NCBI GenBank assembly: GCA_947650285.1
Contig: CANTFL010000455.1
Location: forward strand, 1-64,000
Origin: Hyaloperonospora brassicae
Taxonomy: Eukaryota > Oomycota > Peronosporomycetes > Peronosporales > Peronosporaceae
Length of the DNA stretch: 64,000 nt
Direction of reading: 5' to 3'
Under the pieces are notes generated by a model. That model was not told the DNA's origin and did not search any database. It saw only the letters and a list, made by a program, of their open reading frames with translations. The translations under genes were made by a program, and so were the position numbers. How positions within the stretch are numbered: position 1 is the stretch's first letter; every line of letters starts with the position of its first letter. This document shows positions 11,447 to 21,515 of the stretch, piece after piece.

Positions 11447-12058
11447 GCAGCGAGGATGTAGAAATTTATGCCGCGCGGTCCTAATGATCACCCTGGGGTG
11501 GTCCGCGAGTACTGTGAATCAGTTTAAACTTTTTACAGGACCCGCACCCCTCATTGCACTATGGGGCTGTTCGGATTAGGGGGCCTCCGGCGCCCGGCAT
11601 CGCACACCCTGAGATGCGGCCCGGTTACGCAGCCACCTGCTGGATTGTTGCTCGTCCCATGTTATCGTGTTCTCGGCGCCGTGTAATCGAGCCCCCCCCC
11701 GCCAGGATATCGATCAACGTACACATCGGTTTATCATTCCAGTGGTCTATCACTTGCAGCGAGGATGTAGAAATTTATGCCGCGCGGTCCTTTAGATCAC
11801 CCTGGGGTGGTCCGCGAGTACTGTGACTCAGTTCGAACTCTTTACAGGACTTGCACCCCTCATTACACAATGGGGCTGTTCGGATTAGGGGGCCTCTGGC
11901 GCCCGGCATCGCACACCCTGATATGCGGTCCGGTTAAGCAGCCAACCATTGGATGGTTGCTCGTCCCATGCGATCCTAGCTTCGGCGCCCTATAATCGAT
12001 CCTTCGCCGGGTATCGATCCAGGTACCTCGCCGGCCCCAGTTCCAGTGATCTACTACT
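11447..12058 (+). repeat. Two tandem copies of a 309-bp unit, probably LTR sequence
   Basis: Copy one (11447-11755) and copy two (11756-12058) both open with GCAGCGAGGATGTAGAAATT. They remain alignable with scattered substitutions and small indels to the end, including CACCCTGGGGTGGTCCGCGAG and GGGGCTGTTCGGATTAGGGG. A third, weakly matching start (TGCAGCAAGGAGGTAGAG) follows at about 12,076. The position directly after Copia RNase H suggests the 3' LTR with an internal duplication. Confidence 0.75.
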
Positions 12059-12059
12059 C

Positions 12060-12250
12060 GGCCACTGGGATCGGTGCAGCAAGGAGGTAGAGAGAACGCT
12101 TGTGAAGATCTACAGATCATGAGAGAAGATTGTGAGTGGTTTTTTTACAAATTTTCTGAGTGAGAGAAGGCACATTGTCGCACGGTACAAAGGTCTACAA
12201 CATACCACATAGAAAACACTTGTCTACTCGAACATCACCGGCAAGCTTCA
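12060..12250 (+). repeat. 3' LTR remnant of the Copia relic
   Basis: Matches 1738-1960 by eye in the same orientation (GAAGATTGTGAGTG, GAGAGAAGGCAC, GGTACAAAGGTCTACAA, CACATAGAAAAC). The 3' end is put near 12,250, where the similarity fades. Confidence 0.45.
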
Positions 12251-12489
12251 GCAATCAATACATCTGATGCAAAAACTATATTGTAGGCATCAATTCTTCT
12301 ATAAGTGAATCATCGACCTCCAACAATTACGTGTGCGCTGCATCGTTTTTTTTGCGTAACGGCAAAGTTTGCTATATCCCAATATAGCTTGAGATAATTA
12401 GTGCGGCGACGATAGACTAGCGTTTGCATGGATCATTTTACCTTCGACGTTGCCTTTTCACATATATGATGAAGCACAAATCGATCTGA

Positions 12490-13420
12490 TCATCTCACCG
12501 AACTTGCTTGACGACAAGGTACTTCTTCATCCAGTACCGGTCTTCGGCAAACGAGTCCGAAGCAGAAAATGCGGCGTGCTCTACGGTGAATTCTCTGTCG
12601 TGTACCTCTATCATCGTATTTAATCAAAGCTGACCTTTCAGCCTTATCACTGTAGACTTCTTTCATCATGTCGAAATGCTTTCTTGCAGCTACATCATAC
12701 CTATTAAATGCTTCATCTTGTTTTCTCCACGACATTTCCCTTCACTAAGGCGTTGGGTCGAATTAAGCTCGTCAAAACTGCAATTCTTAGTCCGTTACCT
12801 CTGCTTCAAGTCATTTGTATTCTTCTTTTGTTGTGAATCGCTGATAAGTAGCTCTCTATCTCTGACTGTCGGCATCTTGACCCCAAAGTCTTGTAGCGGG
12901 TATAAGTCATGTATCGGCTATGATCAGTCGTGCGTCGTGAACCAGAATGTCAGATGCATAGATTTTGATGCTGCTCTTGAGGCAGCCAAATTCTAAAAGG
13001 CACTTGTATACGTATTGCTTGGTGAAGTGATGGGTATGAATTTATTTCCTTCAAATCCAAGAATTATCAAAGACCATAATGTCAATCACATAAGGCTGTT
13101 CCGAATGCCCAAGAGGCACCTGGGCTAAATTCATGCATTCTTGTGCAAAATCGCGCATCTGATTCCCAATAAGGCCGTCAAGTCTATCTAGACGATCTAC
13201 GTCAAGATCCGGAATTTTCTCGTTCTATCGCTTGATACATATCCGCGCTGTACCTTATCAATATATCGACCTCGTGTGGGTTGAGACCTACTAACTAATC
13301 TGCAGGAAGATCTTTCGGAGGCTTGGGCTTATATTTACTCATTTGCTTACACCTTTTCAGTTTTAAATGAATAAAGTCCTAAATTAACCTTGAGCCGATG
13401 ATCTTTAGTGACCTGAATCG
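12490..13420 (-). pseudogene. Unidentified decayed coding relic
   Basis: Read on the minus strand, several adjoining frames give protein-like text interrupted by stops and shifts. About 13,340-13,215 gives P-P-K-D-L-P-A-D-stop-L-V-G-L-N-P-H-E-V-D-I-L, and 13,210-13,065 gives D-R-L-D-R-L-D-G-L-I-G, then F-A-Q-E-C-M-N-L-A. The frame at 12735-12490 holds a Lys/Arg/Glu-rich helix. I do not recognise the family. Location among transposons suggests a transposon-borne gene. Confidence 0.4.
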
Positions 13421-13942
13421 TCCTTTACCATCGATCGCATCTGTAAACACATGATATAATTCACTTGTTTTAGATATTCATTCTTCCACATCATCAGTCA
13501 CGTCTTTTCATCTCGCCAATTGCGTCCTTTCAACATGTACGATTCAGTAGGGCAGATTGATCTTTTTTAAGCCGTGAAAAAATGACGTCAATCTTGATCT
13601 GTGCTGGAAGGATGGTAAGCGATTGGTCGATAATCATTACACGATCGCAATTTGTTCTCGGGGTGTACTTGATTCTTATTAACCTGCTCTGTCTATAAAT
13701 TGCCTTGTCCAATATGCCGTTACTTGTGCGATTGCTATTCTGACCACCTTGCTGTCCAGCGATCTTGCACCAGTCCATTACGTGTGTCTACGCCCAATCG
13801 CACTGGGAGGGATGTGAGAGACCTCGCGACCCTGGACAAGCAATTGAGGTCGATCTTTGGTCGGTTCTTGCCAACCTCTTGATCTTCGAAAAGAAAAAGC
13901 CCCATCCTCGATGAGAATTCTGCGTGACTCATATACATAGAA

Positions 13943-14420
13943 TGTAGCGGAGCTACACAGTTCTTTAAGTCAAAGAAAGACTTAACGCTCTACAAGCAAC
14001 TTTGGTTTAAAGAAACCGACTCAAAGAGTCAACAAGCTCAGAGAGCTTACGGTCCCTGTTCCAAGGGGACCAAACGATTCACAGAATCAACGCACAGATT
14101 GCACGAGGAATAGCTGCCTTAACAAAGCGTTGCTGCCTCCTCGAACGATCACAAGACGCCTCATAGAAGCACGTGTCTTTCGAATCAAAATACGAACTGA
14201 AATTTATTTCTTATAGCCTAAAATAACACCTTAGAACAAAGTAATCAACCTACTCTCTAATGTCCTAAATAATTCTCTCAAAAGAACTCGAAAGCATTGG
14301 TTGACAGACATAAGTCTTCAACAATTGATACTGTGCTCTCATTCACTTAAAAAGGGGATCCCATCCCTTGTATGCACCACACCTATTGTCGACTACCAGT
14401 CGACGTGTAACCCCGTTACA
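13943..14420 (-). repeat. 3' LTR of the Gypsy element (478 bp)
   Basis: Starts TGTAGCGGAGCTACACAG and ends GTGTAACCCCGTTACA in plus coordinates; aligns with 19816-20449 across its length. It contains one copy of the 51-bp internal unit that is present four times in the other LTR. Many substitutions separate the two, so the insertion is old. Confidence 0.88.
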
Positions 14421-14432
14421 CCCTCCCCCACC
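14421..14432 (-). promoter_or_regulatory. Polypurine tract of the Gypsy element
   Basis: On the element strand GGTGGGGGAGGG abuts the 3' LTR start directly, the standard position for plus-strand DNA priming in LTR retroelements. It carries one T. Confidence 0.75.
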
Positions 14433-14528
14433 AGACTGACGTTACCACAAAACGTCAATCGAATTCTATCCTCGAAGAGGACGGTGTGTGTGCGCTTCAG
14501 CCTTCACGGTTTGAAAATACGAAACAAC

Positions 14529-15371
14529 ATGGAATCGCCAAACAATGAGGCCTCGACTGTCTCCTCCTACCTCGGCATCGATGTGGAGGTGTACTATGGT
14601 AGCGATACCGACGTTTATTGTAAAGAGAGGACAATGTCCGACTCACCAGTGCAAGATGCACCACCTCATACTGCACCAAGCCCATTTGCCGAGCGTGGCG
14701 ATGCCAACGCGCGCTTGGCGCAGCATCAAACACTCTACGTGGGCGATGCCACCATCACCAATCCGCTCCATGAGCAACAACAGTTGGATATCCAACGAGA
14801 GGAAAGCGCTCGGCGCCATACGCAGCTTGATTAAATCCTTGAGAGTAGCCGTGGCTATGTGCTCACTCCACTTAGTGTAAAAAAACTTATACGCCAAAAG
14901 ACAGGCCGTTCGTTGGTAACGTGGTCCATAGGCGCTGAGCCCACATCTCATGATGAGGTTTCGAGCTAACAGGCACTTCGCAAGAAATACCTGGAACCTC
15001 ACTTGACGACTTATAGTCGCTACATGTTGCGACTTGACATGCAAGCATGGGGTGCACCGGTTCCACCGATAATGGGTATACCCATCCTCCTATGTGCAGG
15101 CATATCTCAGGAGAGAGAAGACAACCGGTTTTGTTCGCTGATTGCATCGGAAACGACATCTTAGAGCATGTCAGCTCTGAGGGCAAGTGCCGATGTGGCA
15201 GACGTTCGTCTAGAACGAAAGCTTTGGTATGACTACGCCAAGCTAAAGACCAGAGACCAGTTGCGATATCGCACACGCTATGCTTTGGCGATGCCGGCCG
15301 ATGTAGGTGTTGGTCGATCCATGACCAACTACCCACCTGCTTCCACCACTATTGGTGAGAAGCGTCTTTGA
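14529..15371 (+). pseudogene. Antisense accessory ORF of the Gypsy element, decayed
   Basis: A plus-strand frame begins at ATG 14529 (M-E-S-P-N-N-E-A-S-T) and stays in the same frame to TGA at 15371. It is broken by only three stops (14832, near 14955, and near 15162). Between the stops it reads as ordinary hydrophilic protein, for example A-L-R-K-K-Y-L-E-P-H-L-T-T-Y-S-R-Y. It occupies the about 930 bp between the chromodomain stop and the polypurine tract, on the strand opposite to gag-pol. I recognise no domain. Some plant Gypsy lineages carry antisense accessory ORFs in this position. The minus strand is also open at 14887-15336, so a chance open frame cannot be excluded. Confidence 0.45.
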
Positions 15372-17435
15372 TCACAGGAAGACCCTTGCCACGATCTTCA
15401 AAAACATCCAAGGCGTATGGGCAATCCTGCCGCAGGGGTATCTCAAACTCCCATGAGTTTTCCGAATCCAGATACCCCGCCACTTCACCAAATACTGGTA
15501 TTGACCTTGACGACGACAACGTTTCAGGAGTCTCTCCACATGGAACTGGCGGTTTCCTTGATCATCGAGCAGCGTCAAAGAAGGTCGGTATACCGAAGGA
15601 CGAGCTTGAGAAGCTACGTCGCAAAGTGGGCTGTCTCCGAGAGACCTTGGGTAAGACCCAGAGTGTGCTCGACGCGACGAAAGCTCGCCTTCAGGCGGTG
15701 GAGTTGGTTCAAACCCGGATGGACGCTCAGCTAGACATCCTGATTCGGCTTCAGCAGCCGATAGCAATGCCACATGTCGCGGCGCAAGCGCCTCCAAGTT
15801 CACGTGGGACGGATCCCGATACGGCTTAAGCAAGCCAACGTAGAACAAGGGGTGTGTGCGCAATTTGCGCGGAAGGTTGAGCGTACACGCAAGTTTCTTC
15901 TTGGCGACGACCGTGAATGGTCCAATGAAGCGCGGACGCAACTTTGTCTTGAAGACAGCGGAGACTACATTTGTAGGTAGGTTTTTAGCATTGAGTAGAA
16001 CTTGGTCTCCGACCTCATAACGTTCAATACAACCTCTGCCTTTGGCATCTGCTTGTTCCTTCTGTTTGCCTTGGCTGTCAGCCAGAGCGTCACGCACATG
16101 TCGTAAGCCATTCAATCGCGTTGCGAGGAACTCTCTTACTTGTTTTTGAACAGTATCAGTGCTGATATCAGCAAGCCGATCGGAAACTCCTCCCCCGCCA
16201 AGCCCTGAACCACGCAGTAGTAGCGTTAACGGAAAGCGAGGGTGTGTGAGACCATTTACATAAAACGGTGTGTAGCCAAAGGAGGCATGCACGGCGTTAT
16301 TCAACGCAAACTCAACGACAGGGAGAATCGAACTCCAACGATTCGGCGTATCAGCTTAAAGACTGCGCAAGATGTCACCGATGATGCGATTCAATCGCTC
16401 GCTTTGACCATCTGTATGCGGATTATTCGCTGTGAACATGTCCGATCACGCGCCAAGAACACCGAAGACGGACTTCCAAAACTTACCAGTGAAGCGAGGG
16501 CCTCTATCAGAAACAATTGCCAATGACAAACCGTGTTGTCGAAACACGCGATCGATAAACAGCGTAGCTGTACCCTTACCATCGATAGAAATCGGCACCG
16601 CCGCTAAATGAGCCATCTTGCTCAAATGGTCAACAAAGACCACAATGCACGTATTGCCATAAAAATCTTTCGGAAGACCGAACAGGTATTCCATACTAAT
16701 GGACGCCCAACATTCTTTGGGTACAGTCAAACTAGCCAGCGGCGCGGCCGCGTGAGGTGAGAATTTCACCCGTTGACACGTTTTACACGTACGAACATAT
16801 GTGCTCACCCATTCGTATAGTTTGGGCCACCAATAGCATTGGCTAATTGAGCCGTAGGTCTTTTCACGACCGAGATGACCACTGAACGCAGTATCATGTG
16901 CCTCATAGAGGATCCGATACTTCAACTCCTCATCATGAGGGACTAAGATACGAGGTGTATCCTCAACATCCGTGATATAGCACAACGGGCCTTGATCGAT
17001 GGAATATCGATGTAGCCTCGCACGTAATCGTGCCGACAATTCGATGTCTGAGTCCTTGAGCTCGTCGCTCCCAAGAGAACATAGCAGAGCTACACAGTGT
17101 TCATCCTTGGCATATGCTGAACGGATGAGGTCAGTGATCGACGACGACAGAGTCGTAACATGAGCAAGCTCATAGTCAGGCCTGCGTGACAGCGCATCAT
17201 CCAAAGAATTCTGCTTCCTCAACTTATACTTAGCCTCGAAGTTGTACTCGGCGAAGAAGGAAAGCCAACGAACCATTCCTGCCGCGTGCTTCGCACGAAA
17301 GAATTTGTCAATGACGTCACACTGTTCCTTCGGTAAAGGCCACTGCCGTGTTACGCTGTATTTAGTTCCAGGAACCAAGTCAATTTCATGACGAGCACCT
17401 TTATAGGGAGGTAAGACGGTGGTGGGTTGTGACAA
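15372..17435 (-). pseudogene. Gypsy pol remainder: RNase H tail, integrase, chromodomain
   Basis: The frame 17435-16446 starts in the region before reverse transcriptase, jumps at about 17,268 straight to the RNase H tail (W-L-S-F-F-A-E-Y-N-F), then continues through the H2C2 integrase zinc site (H-x-x-x-F-S-G-H-L-G-R, C-K-T-C) and the catalytic core. The first core Asp position reads S-M-E-Y rather than S-M-D-F; the second (V-S-D-R-G) is present. The Glu block (D-G-Q-S-E-R) lies at about 16,400 in another frame. The frame 16304-15372 gives the integrase C-terminus and a chromodomain (F-H-V-E-R-L-L through Y-L-V-K-W-R-G). A one-base loss in the C-run at 15474-15477 shifts the rest (Y-L-D-S-E-N-S-W-E in the corrected frame). 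Confidence 0.85.
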
Positions 17436-18859
17436 ACCACGTCCTGAAACTCCTTTACAAAAGGATAGAACGGATCAAGAGGATTCTTAAGTATCGAATA
17501 TCCACTAAGGGCACCCAGTGCCACCCTTGTGTCCTTAAAGTTAGAATCGTCCAATAACGAGGATGAATTCAACTCAATATCAGGGAGAATGACCACTAAC
17601 TCGTATAATTCTCCCGCATGTAAGGTTTGGCTAAATTCGCCGTCAGACATTTCGTCAAGGTCAAAGAGAGTATACAAGGATGGACGGGTCTCAAGACGGA
17701 TGTCGCCATCGACATGGCCAGTCACTCCATTGACAAGTGTATAGAGTGTCTTACTATTCTCCTTTCGTGACGTCCTAGACGTTGGGCGCTTAACAGTTGC
17801 CACCCGACGCTGGGATTGTTTCCTCAACGAAACCTTGGGCCTCCTAGAGGCCGGTTCAGTAGGGTCCCTGTTGTTGCTATTTCTCGTAGTACGCTCTGTA
17901 CGATAATTCATGTCTTGATCGACATCTGGTGAAGAGCTATGTAACTTGAACACTTCACCCGGTGGATTTACACGTACCACTTCACGTACATCATCCGGGC
18001 CTAGCCCTGAACACTCTAGCTTCTCGCCAGCAATGTCACTACCGACATTCAGTGAGGCACCATCACGGCCACCCTCACTCAGTATAATTTCACGTGCCAC
18101 CCGACTCACATCATAGGAACTACGTTCTTGATGTATCGACCTTAGGCCAACAATGCCTGCATCATGCAGTGACTCATTATTACAACGTATATTACCCAAT
18201 GGAGTACGACCCTCTTCACATACGATGAAAGAGCTCCGCTCAATTTTCATGTAATTGATATTTACAGCTGAATCGGACATGACAATGTCGATTACGTTGA
18301 CATCTTCTGTCAATGGCTTGCGCCAATAGTGCTTCTGTTGCCTAGCAAAGATGGGTTCATGACTTCTTACAGCTTCGCTAGGAACATTGCGCGTTGCGCC
18401 TAAGGTCTTAGACCTCCAATCAATCCATGGCTCATGGCGTTCAAGCCAAGCCATACCTAGGATGAGCTCATATCTCGATCCCGAATTGAGGACAAGAAAG
18501 CGTTCAATGCTGTCAAAGTCCTAGAACTTCACATCTAAGTTTAACGGAACTTTAGGCACTGTGACGCGACTACTAGTCGCTAAGCGAACGGTGATGGAAT
18601 CACCCTCGTTCTTTTTGGGCGCTTTAGCGTATCGCTGATTTCCCTCAAGGGAACGACGTTGAGAATAATCGCACAGCGCTCCGGAGTCGATTAGGATCGA
18701 CCAATGCTTCTCAAAGCCTCTCACTGTAGCCTCAGCGACTATAAGCCAGGCTGGCATCCACGCTCTGTGCTGATCGGCATAGAGGTCTTTGGGGCTAAGC
18801 CCTGCTTGCGCAAAGGACAAGTGGGACGTAGATGTTTGGTGCTTCCGCACGTATAACAA
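17351..18859 (-). pseudogene. Gypsy protease and downstream linker
   Basis: The frame 18859-18521 includes I-L-I-D-S-G-A, the retropepsin active site (D-S/T-G-A), preceded by the CCHC region. The next frame (18454-17351) starts within the protease end (M-A-W-L-E-R-H-E-P-W-I-D-W) and carries a long acidic and Ser/Arg-rich linker, then F-V-K-E-F-Q-D-V, the usual entry to Gypsy reverse transcriptase. One frameshift and a stop near 18,520 separate the two. Confidence 0.75.
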
Positions 18860-19757
18860 CGTTTCACTTCCTGTCGTTGCACGGCAACATGAAGCTCCGC
18901 TTCACTTTCATCTTTAGCATTGCTAAAATTCCATCGGTTAAGGCTTACAGTAAGCTGAGCTATTTGCTGAGGTTGCCCTCGCATAGCTTGGGCTGTACCC
19001 ATTCCAACCAAGTCTTGCTGTTTTAAAGTTATGCTCAGCATTTTGGACGATGCTCACAGCCTCTTCAAAAGTCTAGATATGGATTCGATAGACCTCGGTC
19101 CTAGCAACGCAAGTGCAAAGACCTTCCATGAAGACAGTCACACAGACTGTCTCAGGGAGAGGGTCAGACTGCATAGCAGCCATCTGAATTCTTAACTCTT
19201 GGACATAGTCCGTTAACTCATTCCACCCTGACGGGTAGACAAGAAGCGTGAGCGCACGCGATAGGCCTGGTTGGGCGGCGATAAAACTCGCAAGAGGTCT
19301 ACCTTGAGCGAATCCCATGTTGAAAATGCCGAATCGACAGACGTGCCACACATCGGAGCCCACACTCTAGCTCTTCCATCGAGCTTTGAGATCGCCAGTG
19401 AGACCCGCTGATGCTCGATTGAGATTATGCCATATATCATGGCCATATCAATCTCGCGGATCCAGAGGGTCGGGTTTTCCCTTCCTTCCCGGAGTAATGT
19501 TTAACGTCCACCCTAAGGAGACGAGGCTTAGCCTCTTCGTCTGGCATGGCCACAAAGCATGTAGTCATGGCCGACGCTACTTGGTTCTGAACCTGCCTTA
19601 ACAGGGCCGTTTCGTACTGCGTAAAGGTCTCGACTCGTGCATCGAGCACATCGGGACCTTGTGCAGCGAGAAACTCAACATATTCTGGGCCTACGGCCGC
19701 GGTTAGCTTATCTAGCGCAACCTTTTGGGCCTCATTGAGGGGTGTGGATTGTTCCAT
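18739..19757 (-). pseudogene. Gypsy gag with CCHC zinc knuckle
   Basis: Gag opens at M-E-Q-S-T-P (19757) right after the primer-binding site and continues in three overlapping frames (19757-19437, 19446-19213, 19363-19073). These include the capsid-like W-D-S-L-K-V-D-L-L-R-V-L-S-P and the Y-V-Q-E-L-R segment. The frame 19041-18739 carries C-Y-T-C-G-S-T-K-H-L-R-P-T-C, a CX2CX4HX4C knuckle. Two or three frameshifts break it. Confidence 0.75.
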
Positions 19758-19795
19758 CCTCGCAGAGGGTCAGTCGTAACGACTCAGGCGTAGAT

Positions 19796-19813
19796 TGACT
19801 ACAAGTGCTACCA
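19796..19813 (-). promoter_or_regulatory. Primer-binding-site candidate of the Gypsy element
   Basis: On the element strand TGGTAGCACTTGTAGTC starts 2 nt after the 5' LTR. The TGG opening complements the universal CCA tail of tRNA. I did not identify the tRNA. Confidence 0.55.
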
Positions 19814-19815
19814 CG

Positions 19816-20449
19816 TGTAGCGGAGCTACACAGCTCCTTAAGTCAGAGGAAGACTTCAACGCTCTCACGAGCAACTTTGGTTCAGAGAACCCGACTCAGA
19901 GAGTCAACAGCTCAGAGAGCTGAGGTTTTGGTTCAGAGAACCCGACTCAGAGAGTCAACAGCTCAGAGAGCTGAGGTTTTGGTTCAGAGAACCCGACACA
20001 GAGAGTCAACAGCTCAGAGAGCTACGGTTTTGGTTCAGAGAACCCGACTCAGAGAGTCAACAAGCTTAGAGAGCTTACGGTCCCCGTTCCAGAGGGACCA
20101 AACGATTCAAACGAATCACAGCACAGAGTGCTCGAGGACAAGCTACCTTTACAGGCGTTGCTTTTGTCCTCCCGATCAAAGACGCCTCGTAAGGCACGTG
20201 TCTCTTACTGATCAAAAGGGGAACTGAACTTTATTTCTTCTTTTAGCTAAAAGAATACCTTAGAACAACAACGTAATCAACCTGTCGTAAATAAAACCTC
20301 TTAAAAGATCTCGCAACCAATGGTAGACAGACATCAGTCTTTAATAATTGATACGCTTACTGTGTTACAATATCACTTTACAGGGGACCCCATCTCTTGT
20401 GTGCACCACACCTATTGTCGACTATCAGCCGACGTGTAACCTTGTTACA
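19816..20449 (-). repeat. 5' LTR of the Gypsy element (634 bp)
   Basis: Matches 13943-14420 end to end but is 156 bp longer. The excess is explained by four tandem copies of a 51-bp unit beginning GGTTCAGAGAACCCGACTCA at 19879, 19930, 19981 and 20032, against one copy in the other LTR. Confidence 0.88.
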
Positions 20450-21515
20450 CTACCATTTCGCTCATACGTGATCTGATTTTGATTTACGATCTTATAACGC
20501 TACCAATCCCGCACACTAGTCTGTTACAAAATTCATATGACTCATACATAATCTAAGCTGTACGCGTCAATTCTGGCGGAAACCTCATCTTGCTTTGTGT
20601 ATGACGGTTGAATCCATTATGGACTGCTGGGCTGGGAAAGGAGGGACAAGACGAATATCTAGAAAGAAGGTAGCGCGACAAGGCGCAGGTCTGTTCAGCC
20701 AATTACTGCTTCAGTTATTTCAAAAAATTGCCTAGAGGCAAACGAGTTGCTTGTGACTTAGTTGTAGTGTGGTGCTATTATATTGCATGATTGTAAATAA
20801 GCAGCAAATGATCGACGCGTGTAGATGATATTTACGGTCAAGTTAACCGATCCGGTATTGATAAGGTACAATATTATCGTTGCTGCGGTGCGACCTTGCT
20901 ACACCATTTCAAATCAACGTCCAGATGCCAGATGCGATGCGCGTTTTGAGTACAATAGGTAGTAAGACACCAGTAATTCCATTGGGTTTGCACCGACGGA
21001 TTAGAACCTAAAGTGCACTTTTCGTTTGTTTATGCCACACAAGGCCCTTAGCGGGAAGAAGTCTTACTCGTCTAGGTGCGCGTCGGTCGACTTTTGTCAT
21101 TCTTTTTGGTCCCAGCCACGTCAGCCGGCCTCACGACATCGAACATGCTACAGCAATCGATCAAATACGATGTCCGAAAACGGATCGTGAAAATCGACAT
21201 CATCAACTTTGCTTTTTCATGGCAAAGGCAAGCTTCCATATCTCGGCCCGAAAGAATGGCAACGGCTTTCGCTATTTATGGCACAGGCAAATTTCTATTT
21301 CTAAGCCCAACAATCGTAAGCGTCAGCTCACCATTCCAGATGTTGAACTTCATAATTGACAGAATCTCATCTGATTGGCCAGCCACCACCTCCTCGGCTC
21401 AACAGAAACGTACCACACTACCCTCCGCCTTTCTCCACGACGCCATTTTCTGTCCGCCACGATCTTTCCACTTCTACTTTTCTGCGCACTCACGTAGAAC
21501 GCAAGACCGGACACA
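20450..21515. other. Intergenic stretch before the giant gene
   Basis: No coding sequence is recognised. The last 150 bp lead into the giant gene and contain an inverted CCAAT box (ATTGG, 21374-21378) and a pyrimidine-rich stretch around 21,410-21,480 of the kind seen upstream of oomycete start codons. An open frame at 21076-21519 ends over the start of the giant gene and looks incidental. Confidence 0.5.

Larger units (their letters stand above)
13943..20449 (-). mobile_element. Chromodomain Ty3/Gypsy retrotransposon, non-autonomous and decayed
   Basis: A full-span element on the minus strand: 5' LTR at 20449-19816, a primer-binding-site candidate, gag, CCHC knuckle, protease, residual pol, integrase, chromodomain, polypurine tract and 3' LTR at 14420-13943. 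Both LTRs have matching ends (TGTAAC...CTACA read on the element strand). The order is protease, (reverse transcriptase deleted), RNase H tail, integrase, chromodomain, which defines a Metaviridae-type chromovirus. No target duplication is visible outside the LTRs (ATAGAA on the left, CTACC on the right), so one end may have been altered or the duplication has decayed. Confidence 0.88.

Noticed and set aside
14887..15336. Minus-strand 149-codon frame after the Gypsy chromodomain
   Set aside because: No retroelement domain follows the chromodomain, and the opposite strand reads more like protein.
15368..15829. Plus-strand 153-codon frame with a coiled-coil-like stretch
   Set aside because: It lies antisense to the integrase end and chromodomain, which are clearly real on the minus strand, so I treat it as an overlap artefact.
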